Shown here: positions 1 to 6,739 of the stretch, piece by piece | Layout: the number at the start of each line of letters is the position of its first letter | How positions within the stretch are numbered: the first letter of the stretch is position 1 | Assembly (NCBI GenBank): GCA_030248825.1 | Contig: JARCMB010000127.1 | Coordinates: 1-8,746, forward strand | DNA from: Pseudanabaenaceae cyanobacterium MP8IB2.15 | Lineage (GTDB): Bacteria > Cyanobacteriota > Cyanobacteriia > Pseudanabaenales > Pseudanabaenaceae | Length of the DNA: 8,746 bases | Direction of reading: 5' to 3' | Translations under genes and position numbers: made by a program | Notes under the pieces: model-generated | Database searches by the model: none | What the model saw: the letters and a program-made list of their open reading frames with translations, nothing else | Told to the model about the DNA's origin: nothing

Positions 1-98
1 GGGAGAACCCCACCTCTGGTCTAGGCTTTGCAAGGAATCTAGGCTAAGTGGTTTCGTTGAACCAAGAATCCCCGTCCGTTAACGGCGGGGAGTGTCAA
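1..98 (+). mobile_element. Right end of an IS200/IS605-family element (body lies left of the window)
   Basis: The last bases form a strong subterminal hairpin at 70-90: CCCCG (70-74) pairs with CGGGG (86-90), T75 is bulged, CCG (76-78) pairs with CGG (83-85), and the tip is TTAA. It is followed by AGTGTCAA, and I place the element end at about 98. A GAATCCCC...GGGGAGTGTCAA layout is what I know of cyanobacterial IS200/IS605 right ends, where Y1 transposases recognise such imperfect hairpins. Reading frame 2 is open from base 2 to TAA at 80-82 (26 codons ending PRIPVR) and could be the C-terminal tail of a TnpB on the + strand, but it carries no diagnostic motif. No CGATCG occurs here, although that hexamer is common in the rest of the window. 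The exact end base is inferred from the family pattern. Confidence 0.7.
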
Positions 99-118
99 TA
101 GCCTCATTAGCATGTCTA
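1..118 (+). ncRNA. Putative 3' part of a TnpB-associated omega/right-end RNA with its guide
   Basis: In IS605-type elements that carry tnpB, the right end is transcribed as a scaffold RNA whose 3' extension, copied from flanking DNA, guides the TnpB nuclease. If this element follows that rule, the scaffold includes the paired segments up to 98 and the guide begins at 99 (TAGCCTCATTAGC...), inside the interrupted signal-peptide codons. The hairpin at 70-90 is visible in the sequence. Transcription, RNA ends, guide length and the presence of an intact tnpB to the left are all inferred. Confidence 0.4.
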
Positions 119-556
119 ATATTTGGTGCGATACCTCAGTCTTCCGCCCCTGCGTTCGCCCAAAATTCTGATTGTTCAATCACACTTTCTAGCGGTCGCA
201 AAATCGATCTTACTAGTCTATGCGGTGCTGCCCCTGCGAGTTTTACTGTGCTACAGCCTTCGATCGCAACTGCGAGCAAAGGTGAAGTAACGCTCGGACA
301 ATGGCAGTTTAGGATAGGCGATAGCGGCGCATTTAACCAGCTAGTTGGGACTGCGATCAATACTGGCAATGTGCCTGTAACCAATGTGCAGATTTACTAT
401 CAGATATATGACGGTGCGGGTAATATGGTCGATAAGGGTTCTGTTCGATCGGAGCCTAGCTCTCTTGGTGTTGGTGTGACGACAGGGTTTAAGGCATTGA
501 CTACAAACAAGCTAGGCAAGCGAGCAACTATTTCCGAGGTTCGATGGAATTTGTGA
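92..556 (+). CDS. Secreted FxLYD-domain-like protein, probably 5'-truncated by the IS end
   Basis: The open frame encodes a small exported protein. Residues about 3-23 are a signal-peptide hydrophobic core and c-region with an AFA|QN cleavage site. C28 and C44 follow and may pair. Residues about 80-150 (LVGTAINTGNVPV, then VQIYYQIYD, then a PSSLGVG turn) match the beta-sandwich pattern of FxLYD domains, found in bacterial envelope or secreted proteins of unclear function. The only start in this frame before the mature protein is GTG at 92, which lies within the GTGTCAA end of the IS element, and an in-frame stop sits at 80-82. The expected Lys/Arg n-region is missing. I infer that the original start was separated by the insertion, so this is either a decayed gene or one now translated from an IS-supplied GTG. 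Function unknown. Confidence 0.65.
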   Translation: MSIASLACLIFGAIPQSSAPAFAQNSDCSITLSSGRKIDLTSLCGAAPASFTVLQPSIATASKGEVTLGQWQFRIGDSGAFNQLVGTAINTGNVPVTNVQIYYQIYDGAGNMVDKGSVRSEPSSLGVGVTTGFKALTTNKLGKRATISEVRWNL

Positions 557-712
557 ATAAATCAGCTTTAGGGTAAAGCCTATTAAGTACTGCCTCCACT
601 CCCATCCTTAGGCTATCCTACGTTTTGTATTAAAAAATCTAATAAATACTAGCTAGAACTATGACCCTGCAAGACTTGTATCCTCGTTAAATTTTTTGTC
701 CGAATCATTGAT

Positions 713-1948
713 ATGTTTTCAGTCAAATTAGCTGAAGAAACCATTCTAAACTTAGTCCAACCATTTGACCCGATTTACGATCGAGAATCGATAAATCTGG
801 TGGATGCGGTGGGAAGAATCCTGTCGATCGATCTTGTCAGTAAGCTGGACTTCCCCCATTTTACGAACTCAGCAATGGATGGTTATGCTTTCCACTATGC
901 TGATTTAGAGCAATTTCCAGCGTTGGAGATCGCCTCTGTTGACATTCCCGCAGGCGCAAGCAGCCCGATTCCCCTAGCCATAGGACAGTGTGCCCGCATT
1001 TTAACAGGTGGGATATTGCCCGATCGAGCCGATACGGTGGTAATGCAAGAAGATATTACCAAGATCGATCGAGATCACCTCAAATTAGAAGTTGTCCCAG
1101 CAATCGGTGAAAATGTCCGTCCTAAGGGCGCATTTTATCGAGCGGGTTCTCTCTTATTGCCAGCAGGGACAAAGATCGATCCCACGTCGATCGGAGCTTT
1201 AGCGGCGGCACATTACCAGCAAATCGAAGTTTATCGCCGACCCAGAGTGGCAATTCTCTCGACAGGAAATGAATTGGTCGATCTTTATAGTCAAGCAGAA
1301 CTGAAACTAGGGCAGATTATTGATTCTAACCAGTATTCGATCGCGTCGTTAGTTCGACAAACAGGAGCAATCGCCATCCCAATGGGAATCGTGCCAGATC
1401 GAAAATCCGAACTCGCTCAAGCGATTAAAGATTCGATCGACACGGCAGACATTGTGATCTCTTCGGGAGGAGTATCGGTCGGAGATTATGACTATGTGGA
1501 AACTTTACTTGCCGAAATGGGAGCGGAAATCCATATCCGTTCAGTTGCAATCAAGCCTGGTAAACCTCTAACAGTGGCAACTTGGCAGCAAGATTTACCC
1601 GCGCCTAAGCTCTACTTTGGTGTGCCTGGGAATCCTGTCTCGGCGATGGTGAGTTTCTGGCGGTTTATTGCAGGTTCGATCGCTAAACTGAGTGGTGCAA
1701 ATCAGAGTCACTGGTATCCCAAATTTATCACAGCGACTACGACACAAGACTTACACGCTCAAGGTAAACGCGAAACATATCTATGGGGATATCTGCGCTG
1801 GCAGTCGGGACAGTACACATTTCAACCTGTAGACAACTATAGTTCGGGCAATTTAATTAGCTTGGTTGGCACGAATGCTTTAGCGGTGCTGCGGGTGAAT
1901 CAAACCTATGTTCCTGCGGGTGAGTCAGTTCTGATATTACATCTGTGA
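713..1948 (+). CDS. moeA: Molybdopterin molybdenumtransferase MoeA
   Basis: MoeA inserts molybdate into adenylylated molybdopterin, the last step of molybdenum cofactor synthesis, in the cytoplasm. Cyanobacteria need the cofactor chiefly for nitrate reductase. The 411-aa length is normal. Family marks in order are: NSAMDGYAF at 52-60, with the conserved Asp at 56; RILTGG at 95-100 and VVMQED at 109-114 in the N-terminal domain; the MoCF-binding domain with STGNEL at 183-188, SGGVSVGDYD at 251-260 and KPGKPLTVA at 281-289; GVPGNPVSA at 303-311; and the small C-terminal MoeA_C barrel from about 335 to the end. The ATG at 713 puts the usual N-terminal helix in place, and no clear Shine-Dalgarno precedes it. 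The gene stands alone on its strand, 156 bp after the secreted-protein gene, and converges with the anti-sigma gene. No other cofactor gene is adjacent. Confidence 0.96.
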   Translation: MFSVKLAEETILNLVQPFDPIYDRESINLVDAVGRILSIDLVSKLDFPHFTNSAMDGYAFHYADLEQFPALEIASVDIPAGASSPIPLAIGQCARILTGGILPDRADTVVMQEDITKIDRDHLKLEVVPAIGENVRPKGAFYRAGSLLLPAGTKIDPTSIGALAAAHYQQIEVYRRPRVAILSTGNELVDLYSQAELKLGQIIDSNQYSIASLVRQTGAIAIPMGIVPDRKSELAQAIKDSIDTADIVISSGGVSVGDYDYVETLLAEMGAEIHIRSVAIKPGKPLTVATWQQDLPAPKLYFGVPGNPVSAMVSFWRFIAGSIAKLSGANQSHWYPKFITATTTQDLHAQGKRETYLWGYLRWQSGQYTFQPVDNYSSGNLISLVGTNALAVLRVNQTYVPAGESVLILHL

Positions 1949-1976
1949 GCAGTTTCTTCTTTGATTGGGCTAATAG

Positions 1977-2450
1977 CTATACACCATTGGTTGGGTCGTA
2001 ATAGTTTTTGCGAATCAAGAGGCAGTTGCGTCCATCGGGAGTTCGATCGTAGCTGAGATAGTCGGCAATCGCATCAGTGATCATCAATCCGCGTCCACCA
2101 GTGGGAATATTTTCAATCTCAACGACTTCGTTTTTTTGCTTGGAGATAGTTTCCAGTTTTCCCAACAGATCGAAAGGCTCACCATAATCCCAGATTCGCA
2201 TCTCTAGGGTGTGAGGAAAAAGTGTAACCTCAATCTCAACTGGCGTATCTTCGGGCAGAAGCTCGTGAGCATGACAGATCACATTTGTGAATCCTTCCGT
2301 GAGCGCCAGATTACATTGCAACCAGATTTTAGGTGGGATTTCAGGTGGGATTTCAGTAAATTGCTGAAACCATTCCTGCACTCTTGCCAGCGCATAGATA
2401 TCTGTTCTGACCGTGAGAGAGTATTTCTGCGGTACTGGCATATTCCCCAT
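1977..2450 (-). CDS. RsbW-like anti-sigma factor / serine-protein kinase (HATPase_c_2)
   Basis: This 157-aa cytoplasmic protein has a single GHKL ATPase domain like RsbW and SpoIIAB, which bind sigma factors or phosphorylate STAS-type anti-anti-sigma partners. The N-box is LALTEGFTNVICHAHE (48-63, with E52 and N56). The G1 box is WDYGEPFD (87-94, with D88 and G90) and the G2 box is GGRGLMI (118-124), so ATP binding looks intact. The ATG at 2450 is chosen because AAGGGAG (2465-2459) lies 8 nt upstream. A second ATG three codons on lacks such spacing. An EIPPEIPP stretch at about 33-40 comes from a 12-nt tandem duplication. It lies 38 bp after yvcK on the same strand and is probably the last gene of the rsmE-yvcK cluster. 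No STAS partner or sigma gene lies nearby, so the target is unknown. Confidence 0.88.
   Translation of the reverse strand: MGNMPVPQKYSLTVRTDIYALARVQEWFQQFTEIPPEIPPKIWLQCNLALTEGFTNVICHAHELLPEDTPVEIEVTLFPHTLEMRIWDYGEPFDLLGKLETISKQKNEVVEIENIPTGGRGLMITDAIADYLSYDRTPDGRNCLLIRKNYYDPTNGV
2331..2354. repeat. Perfect 12-nt tandem duplication inside the anti-sigma gene
   Basis: AGGTGGGATTTC occurs twice head to tail (2331-2342 and 2343-2354). It is in frame and doubles an EIPP peptide unit near the N-terminus of the RsbW-like protein. It is probably a slippage product, tolerated in the loop before the N-box. Confidence 0.9.
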
Positions 2451-2458
2451 CCGTCTTG

Positions 2459-2465
2459 CTCCCTT
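2459..2465 (-). promoter_or_regulatory. Ribosome binding site of the anti-sigma gene
   Basis: AAGGGAG on the minus strand sits 8 nt before the ATG at 2450, directly after a run of eight A. It is the clearest Shine-Dalgarno in the window and decides the start between ATG 2450 and ATG 2441. Confidence 0.65.
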
Positions 2466-2488
2466 TTTTTTCGCTCAGTTAATTTGAG

Positions 2489-3805
2489 TTATTGTCGATT
2501 GTACCAACGCATTAACACTCCAGCTAGTTTATCTGAGTCATGCTTAATGCTGCCATTACTATTTTCTATCATCACATTAGCCAGCAAAATTGGACAATTG
2601 AGTTCCACCAGTCCTTCCCTATCTAAGTCTGTGTACTGGGAACCATTAGCTTGATAGTGCTGGAGCGATCGATCTGAAGGTGGTTGTTTTTGCACGAGCA
2701 CGAGATCGAATAAGCGGATTCCCATGATTCGATCGATTGCCCTAACATGATCGGCAACGCTATAGCCATCGGTTTCACCTGGTTGGTTCATGATGTTACA
2801 GACATAAATGCAGGGGACTTGGCGCTTGGAGATCGCCTCGCGGATCTCTGGGACTAGTAAGTTGGGAATAATACTGGTGTAGAGGCTTCCAGGCCCAATG
2901 ATGATACAGTCAGCGTCGTTAAGATCGGTAACAGCTTGGGGCAAGGCTTTAGGATTGGGCGGATGACAACCGATTTCGACGATCTCGCCTCTAGCTTCAG
3001 GAATATTCGATTCACCTTCGATATAGCGACCATCTGCCAGTTTTGCCCATAGCACCACATCTTCTAAGGTGGCAGGTAAAACTCGACCTCGCACTGCCAA
3101 GACTTTAGAACTGGCGGTCACAGCTTTTTCTAGATCGCCCGTGATCTCACTCATCGCAGTCAGAAACAGGTTACCGAAACTATGTCCCTCTAAGCCTTCG
3201 CCAGTTGTGAAGCGATATTGAAATAATTCAGTCACCAATTTTTCTTCATCTGCCAAAGCCGCGAGACAGTTACGAATATCTCCTGGTGGCAAAACGCCAT
3301 GTTCACGCCGCAATCGCCCCGAAGAGCCGCCATCGTCTGCCACCGTCACGATCGCCGTAATATTGGCACTGTAATTTTTTAAGCCCCGCAGTAAATTTGA
3401 CAGCCCAGTACCGCCACCAATCGCCACTAATTTGGGCCCACGATTGAGTTTGCGGTGATTGATCAGAAGATCGACTAAATCTCGATCGCCATCGGGCATC
3501 AACACCTGTGTAATCGAACCCAGAACCCGCTTTTGCCCCAACCACAGCAGCGCCAGTCCGCCCAAAATCGCCAATGGTCCACTGAGATGACGGGGAAACA
3601 AGCCGACAAAAAAGTCGAGCAACGAGTTAAGAAATCTCGTAACTAATAAAACAGGTGTGAGTCGAGCTGAGATTGATAATCCCAAAACAATCAAGACAAT
3701 CCCAAAAATGCTGAGAAACAACCATCGTTTGACAAACAACCCTGGCATTAGCCATTTCAGCCAGCCAATTTCGATCGGTCTGCGTCGATTTGAGCGCGGT
3801 TTCAT
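2489..3805 (-). CDS. yvcK: YvcK/CofD-like protein with N-terminal membrane anchor
   Basis: YvcK (GlmR) family proteins bind UDP-sugars or related nucleotides and act in carbon flux and envelope control. The fold is related to CofD, the F420-synthesis transferase. The 438-aa protein starts with a basic stretch (RSNRRR) and two predicted membrane segments, about 27-48 and 75-91. The cytoplasmic domain follows, with VAIGGGTGLSNLLRGLK at 127-143, TVADDGGSSGRLRRE at 154-168, PPGDIRNCL at 173-181, GHSFGNL at 207-213 and GPGSLYTSIIPNL at 304-316. All key YvcK signatures are present. The roughly 120-residue membrane-bearing extension is absent from the Bacillus type; I recall it as usual in cyanobacterial homologues. 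The gene starts 9 bp after rsmE ends and is very likely co-transcribed with it. The true substrate in cyanobacteria is not evident from sequence. Confidence 0.93.
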   Translation of the reverse strand: MKPRSNRRRPIEIGWLKWLMPGLFVKRWLFLSIFGIVLIVLGLSISARLTPVLLVTRFLNSLLDFFVGLFPRHLSGPLAILGGLALLWLGQKRVLGSITQVLMPDGDRDLVDLLINHRKLNRGPKLVAIGGGTGLSNLLRGLKNYSANITAIVTVADDGGSSGRLRREHGVLPPGDIRNCLAALADEEKLVTELFQYRFTTGEGLEGHSFGNLFLTAMSEITGDLEKAVTASSKVLAVRGRVLPATLEDVVLWAKLADGRYIEGESNIPEARGEIVEIGCHPPNPKALPQAVTDLNDADCIIIGPGSLYTSIIPNLLVPEIREAISKRQVPCIYVCNIMNQPGETDGYSVADHVRAIDRIMGIRLFDLVLVQKQPPSDRSLQHYQANGSQYTDLDREGLVELNCPILLANVMIENSNGSIKHDSDKLAGVLMRWYNRQ

Positions 3806-3814
3806 GGCAACAGG

Positions 3815-4564
3815 TTAAGGATTGGGCTTACGAGTCTGGATTACAGCAGCCACTATTGATAATGCTACCACTGGGGCTGTAACTGCCGCCAAAATACGAT
3901 CGCCCAGCGAGACTGGTTGCCAATTTTGCTCGATCGAAGCTTGTTCCTCGGCCTCTGTCCAGCCGCCTTCTGGCCCAGTAGCGATCGAAATCTCACCGCC
4001 TAGATCCTGCTGCTGTAAACAGGTTAGCAAGTGTGGGGCAGTGTGGGTAACACAGATGAATTTGTACTGTGATCGGTGTTGGATCGCTGCTTGAAAAACT
4101 TGTGGCGGGGTAATTTCAGGCACAAACTGGCGCAAAGACTGCTCAGAGGCTTCTTGGGCAATGCGCTGCCAGCGTTCGAGTTTCTGCTTACCCAGTTCTG
4201 TCCCAGCTCGAATTACGGTTCGATCGCTCCAGAGTGGCACAATCCGATTTGCGCCCAACTGCGTCACTTGGCGAATAATATCCTCCATTCCAGTACCTTT
4301 GGGCATCGCGATCGAAATCGACACGCCAATTGCTAACTCTGTACTAGCAGAAATTTCCGACAACACGATCGCTTTGGTTAAACCTGGCTGTAATTGCGCT
4401 AGCCACCAGTGCCCGATGCCATCAAGCGAGATAAACTGCTCTCCCTGCCCCAACCGCAACACCCGACAAAGATAATGCTGCTGCTCAGGTGTGAGTTCGA
4501 TCGACTGAGATTGGATCTGATACGGTTGCAGGACTAGTCTTTGGAGCGATCTTGGTAATGGCAT
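3815..4564 (-). CDS. rsmE: 16S rRNA (uracil1498-N3)-methyltransferase RsmE
   Basis: RsmE methylates U1498 of 16S rRNA in the 30S subunit using S-adenosylmethionine. The 249-aa length is typical. The N-terminal PUA-like domain covers about 1-70, with the HYLCRVLRLGQGE pattern at 30-42. The SPOUT knotted domain follows, with KGTGMEDIIRQVTQLGA at 89-105, RWQRIAQEASEQS at 131-143, ATGPEGGWTEAE at 195-206 and LGDRILAAVTA at 220-230. In the last motif, which forms the SAM-binding knot, many homologues have RILRxETA; here Ala226 and Val228 replace Arg and Glu. The gene begins at ATG 4564 without a clear Shine-Dalgarno, is the first gene of the leftward cluster with yvcK, and diverges from the tRNA-Ser. 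Confidence 0.94.
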   Translation of the reverse strand: MPLPRSLQRLVLQPYQIQSQSIELTPEQQHYLCRVLRLGQGEQFISLDGIGHWWLAQLQPGLTKAIVLSEISASTELAIGVSISIAMPKGTGMEDIIRQVTQLGANRIVPLWSDRTVIRAGTELGKQKLERWQRIAQEASEQSLRQFVPEITPPQVFQAAIQHRSQYKFICVTHTAPHLLTCLQQQDLGGEISIATGPEGGWTEAEEQASIEQNWQPVSLGDRILAAVTAPVVALSIVAAVIQTRKPNP

Positions 4565-4616
4565 TTTGGCGTTTGCGAGTTAAAAATAAAAAACTTGTTA
4601 ACTAATAAAGACTATC

Positions 4617-4625
4617 TGCTAAAAT
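4617..4625 (+). promoter_or_regulatory. Candidate extended -10 promoter of tRNA-Ser
   Basis: TGCTAAAAT is an extended -10 (TG-N-TAAAAT, five of six matching TATAAT), placing transcription start near 4632, about 10 nt before the mature tRNA. A TTGTTA at 4595-4600 could serve as -35, but its 19-nt spacing is long. This is judged by eye only. Confidence 0.45.
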
Positions 4626-4641
4626 ACACATCTGACAATTT

Positions 4642-4733
4642 GGAGAGGTGGCTGAGTGGTCGAAAGCGACAGATTGCTAATCTGTTGTACGGCAGGTAAC
4701 TCCGTACCGAGGGTTCGAATCCCTCCCTCTCCG
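4642..4733 (+). tRNA. trnS-GCU: tRNA-Ser (anticodon GCU)
   Basis: This is a complete class II tRNA that reads AGC and AGU serine codons. The acceptor stem GGAGAGG (4642-4648) pairs with CCTCTCC (4726-4732), and G4733 is the discriminator base typical of serine. The anticodon stem is ACAGA (4669-4673) with TCTGT (4681-4685), and the anticodon GCT is at 4676-4678. A long variable arm with a GTACGG/CCGTAC stem marks the serine type. The T arm is GAGGG-TTCGAAT-CCCTC (4709-4725). CCA is not encoded (TTT follows), as in most cyanobacterial tRNAs. Confidence 0.97.
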
Positions 4734-4740
4734 TTTTAAC

Positions 4741-4769
4741 TAATTACTTCTGGCTAATTACTTTTTTTT
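4741..4769 (+). terminator. Weak candidate terminator after tRNA-Ser
   Basis: Two copies of the self-complementary TAATTA (4741-4746 and 4755-4760) can form a 6-bp A/T stem with an 8-nt loop, followed closely by eight T (4762-4769). The T run is good but the stem is weak, so termination may be partial. Confidence 0.35.
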
Positions 4770-4822
4770 GCATCAACAAATTAAGATTTAAGCCAAACCC
4801 AAATTTATACCTCAATCCAAGT

Positions 4823-4828
4823 TAGAAT
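4823..4828 (+). promoter_or_regulatory. Possible -10 box ahead of the small DUF2555-like gene
   Basis: TAGAAT matches TATAAT at five of six bases and lies 26 nt before the ATG at 4855. No convincing -35 is seen. If used, the leader would be about 20 nt. Confidence 0.3.
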
Positions 4829-4854
4829 GCTCACTGAGATCTAGACTGAAAGCA

Positions 4855-5091
4855 ATGACCACCAAGCAAGCTAACGAACAATCAAACGAGCAAGTTAACG
4901 AAATTGATATTGACAAGCTCACTCCTGCCGATGTGGCTAAATTAGCAGATCGATTGGAAAAAGATGAATATAGCAATGCTTTTGAAAGCTTGCAAGATTG
5001 GCACGTCCTCCGTACCCTCGCATTTAATCGGGCGGAATTGATCGAGCCATACTATCACCTACTCGATATGGAAGCGTTTGACGAATGCTGA
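4855..5091 (+). CDS. Small conserved cyanobacterial protein, DUF2555-like
   Basis: This 78-aa acidic, soluble protein has a polar Asn/Gln/Glu-rich N-terminus (1-20), then DKLTPADVAKLADRLEKDEY (20-39) and a conserved-looking C-terminal part (SLQDWHVLRTLAF about 45-57, then LIEPYYHLLDMEAFDEC to the end). From memory this resembles DUF2555, a short family found in cyanobacteria and of unknown function; I cannot confirm this by search. There is no signal peptide or membrane segment, and no clear Shine-Dalgarno before ATG 4855. Its last 14 nt overlap the start of the beta-CASP gene, which suggests coupled translation. Confidence 0.8.
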   Translation: MTTKQANEQSNEQVNEIDIDKLTPADVAKLADRLEKDEYSNAFESLQDWHVLRTLAFNRAELIEPYYHLLDMEAFDEC

Positions 5092-6685
5092 GCTAGAATG
5101 TTTGCCTTTGGGCATAGGGCAAAACAATGAGCAAAACAGTGATGGTACTTGCCTCCAAGTACGGCTAGGAGATTACTGGCTGCTCTTGGACTGCGGTTTG
5201 AGTTCGACAAACTTAGCAAATATACTGGCTTCTGAGCAGAGTAAACTCTGGTCAGCTTTGTTATGCACCCACGCCCATAACGATCACGGACGTGGGTTAC
5301 AAGGCTTGCACTTGGCGAGGCCAGACTTGCCGATGTTTGCCAGCGAGGTCACAGCAAAATTACTACCGCTTAACTGGACAGATTCCGATCGAAGTGAATT
5401 TTGTCGCCCTTTAGCTTGGCGCGTTAAAACCGAAATCCAACCAAATCTGTACGTCACACTGCTACCATCTGGTCATTTGCCTGGAGCTGCCAGTTTATGG
5501 ATAGACTATGCGGCAGCAGACCGAGACTACACAATTCTCTACACAGGCGATTTCTTTTTATCTAATTCGCGGATGGTAGAAGGCTTGCGCTTGGATGAAT
5601 TTCACGGTCTTTGCCCCGATGTTTTGATTATCGAAGGGAGCTATGGTACAGCTCACCATGCCCACCGCCGCAGTCAGGAAAATCAGCTCGCTAGCCAGAT
5701 TAGAAACGCGATTATCAAGGGCAAATCCATTCTCCTCCCAGTATCAAAGCTTGGGATGGGGCAGGAAATTCTGATGCTATTACGCAGTCATCATCTCTTT
5801 ACGGGACAAGATATCGATATTTGGGTCGATCGAGCCGTAGCAGAAGTTTGCGATCTTTACCTAGAACTACTGCCGCACTTGCCGCAATCAATTCAAAACT
5901 TTGCTCAGCATCAATCATTATTTTGGGATGAACGGGTTAAGCCGCGTGTGCATCGTCTTAGCGATCGACCAGAAGTTTCACAGGTACATCCATCTGTATA
6001 TTTGGTCGATCGAGACTCAGATTGGTCAAGTTGGCTGCATAATCATCCGACAACTGACTGGTTAGTTTTGCTGGCTGAACCGATCGATCGTAACTTTACG
6101 CCCACAGATCGAGTTGAGTTGGCAACATATCTCTTATCCGATCGCAGTGATGTCGCTGGCACAACGCAGCTCATTCATAATCTCAAGCCCCAGCACGTTG
6201 TATTTATCCACGGTAATTCCAATTATCTCTCCGATCTAGCTAACTTGGATGAGCTGAGTAGCCGTTATCATGTCCATTGTGCGCGAGTTGGGATACGATT
6301 GGAACTCCCTGTAAATGAGTCACTACATCTTATCCTTCCCACGAGAGCGGATCGAATTCTCCCTTATGAAGGAGAACTAGCTGAACTAGAGTCAGAAATC
6401 ATCCTAACTTTACCGCCTGAAATTATAGACGATCCGCGTTGGCTCAATTTTGCTGAAACTGGACTGATTGAAGCCCGTTGGCAAGGTGAAGAGCTGATCG
6501 TTCGTGGGATGACGCAGCGAGAGTTACTCTCAACTGAACCAATTAATCCATCTGAGCATCAGTCGATCGCCTGTAGTAATTGTTTGTACTATCGCTCTTT
6601 TCGTTGCACAAATCCTGAGTCACCTCTCTACGATCTCAAAGTCAGTAGCGATGCCTCCTGTCAAGCATTTAAGCTTAGCGGCTGA
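5078..6685 (+). CDS. Beta-CASP metallo-beta-lactamase-fold protein with C-terminal Cys cluster
   Basis: This 535-aa cytoplasmic protein belongs to the RNase J/CPSF-type beta-CASP hydrolases, whose known members are mostly nucleases. Seen in order are: LLLDCG at 35-40; the metal motif HAHNDH at 65-70; SGHLPGA with H133; YTGDF with D158; EGSYG with E186; LLPVSKLGMGQEIL at 219-232, matching the beta-CASP GRxQE region; and HVVFIHG with H378 as motif C. Exactly 22 residues before H378, where RNase J has the motif-B His, there is Arg356. The tail (about 440-535) adds a CxxC-x7-C-x17-C set (C499, C502, C510, C528) that could bind metal. The start is TTG at 5078, chosen because the following ELECLPLGIG matches the usual N-terminus of cyanobacterial relatives as I recall them and because it overlaps the upstream stop. 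Substrate unknown. Confidence 0.85.
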   Translation: MTNAELECLPLGIGQNNEQNSDGTCLQVRLGDYWLLLDCGLSSTNLANILASEQSKLWSALLCTHAHNDHGRGLQGLHLARPDLPMFASEVTAKLLPLNWTDSDRSEFCRPLAWRVKTEIQPNLYVTLLPSGHLPGAASLWIDYAAADRDYTILYTGDFFLSNSRMVEGLRLDEFHGLCPDVLIIEGSYGTAHHAHRRSQENQLASQIRNAIIKGKSILLPVSKLGMGQEILMLLRSHHLFTGQDIDIWVDRAVAEVCDLYLELLPHLPQSIQNFAQHQSLFWDERVKPRVHRLSDRPEVSQVHPSVYLVDRDSDWSSWLHNHPTTDWLVLLAEPIDRNFTPTDRVELATYLLSDRSDVAGTTQLIHNLKPQHVVFIHGNSNYLSDLANLDELSSRYHVHCARVGIRLELPVNESLHLILPTRADRILPYEGELAELESEIILTLPPEIIDDPRWLNFAETGLIEARWQGEELIVRGMTQRELLSTEPINPSEHQSIACSNCLYYRSFRCTNPESPLYDLKVSSDASCQAFKLSG

Positions 6686-6739
6686 ATTTTTGCGTAATCA
6701 GAAGATGTCAGCAAATCAGAGATTATGCTTTGGTAAGCT

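Noticed and set aside
565..579. Small hairpin GCTTT-AGGGT-AAAGC after the secreted-protein gene, as a terminator
   Set aside because: The stem is only 5 bp and is not followed by a T run.
625..652. TTGTAT and TACTAG as a moeA promoter
   Set aside because: The -10 match is poor and the region is A/T-rich enough to give such pairs by chance.
2211..2654. 147-aa + strand frame across the anti-sigma/yvcK junction
   Set aside because: It is antisense to two well-supported genes and has a Ser/Leu/Arg-rich sequence without motifs.
3822..4475. Three + strand frames (86-104 aa) opposite rsmE
   Set aside because: They are antisense shadows of a clear RsmE gene, with odd composition and no family resemblance.
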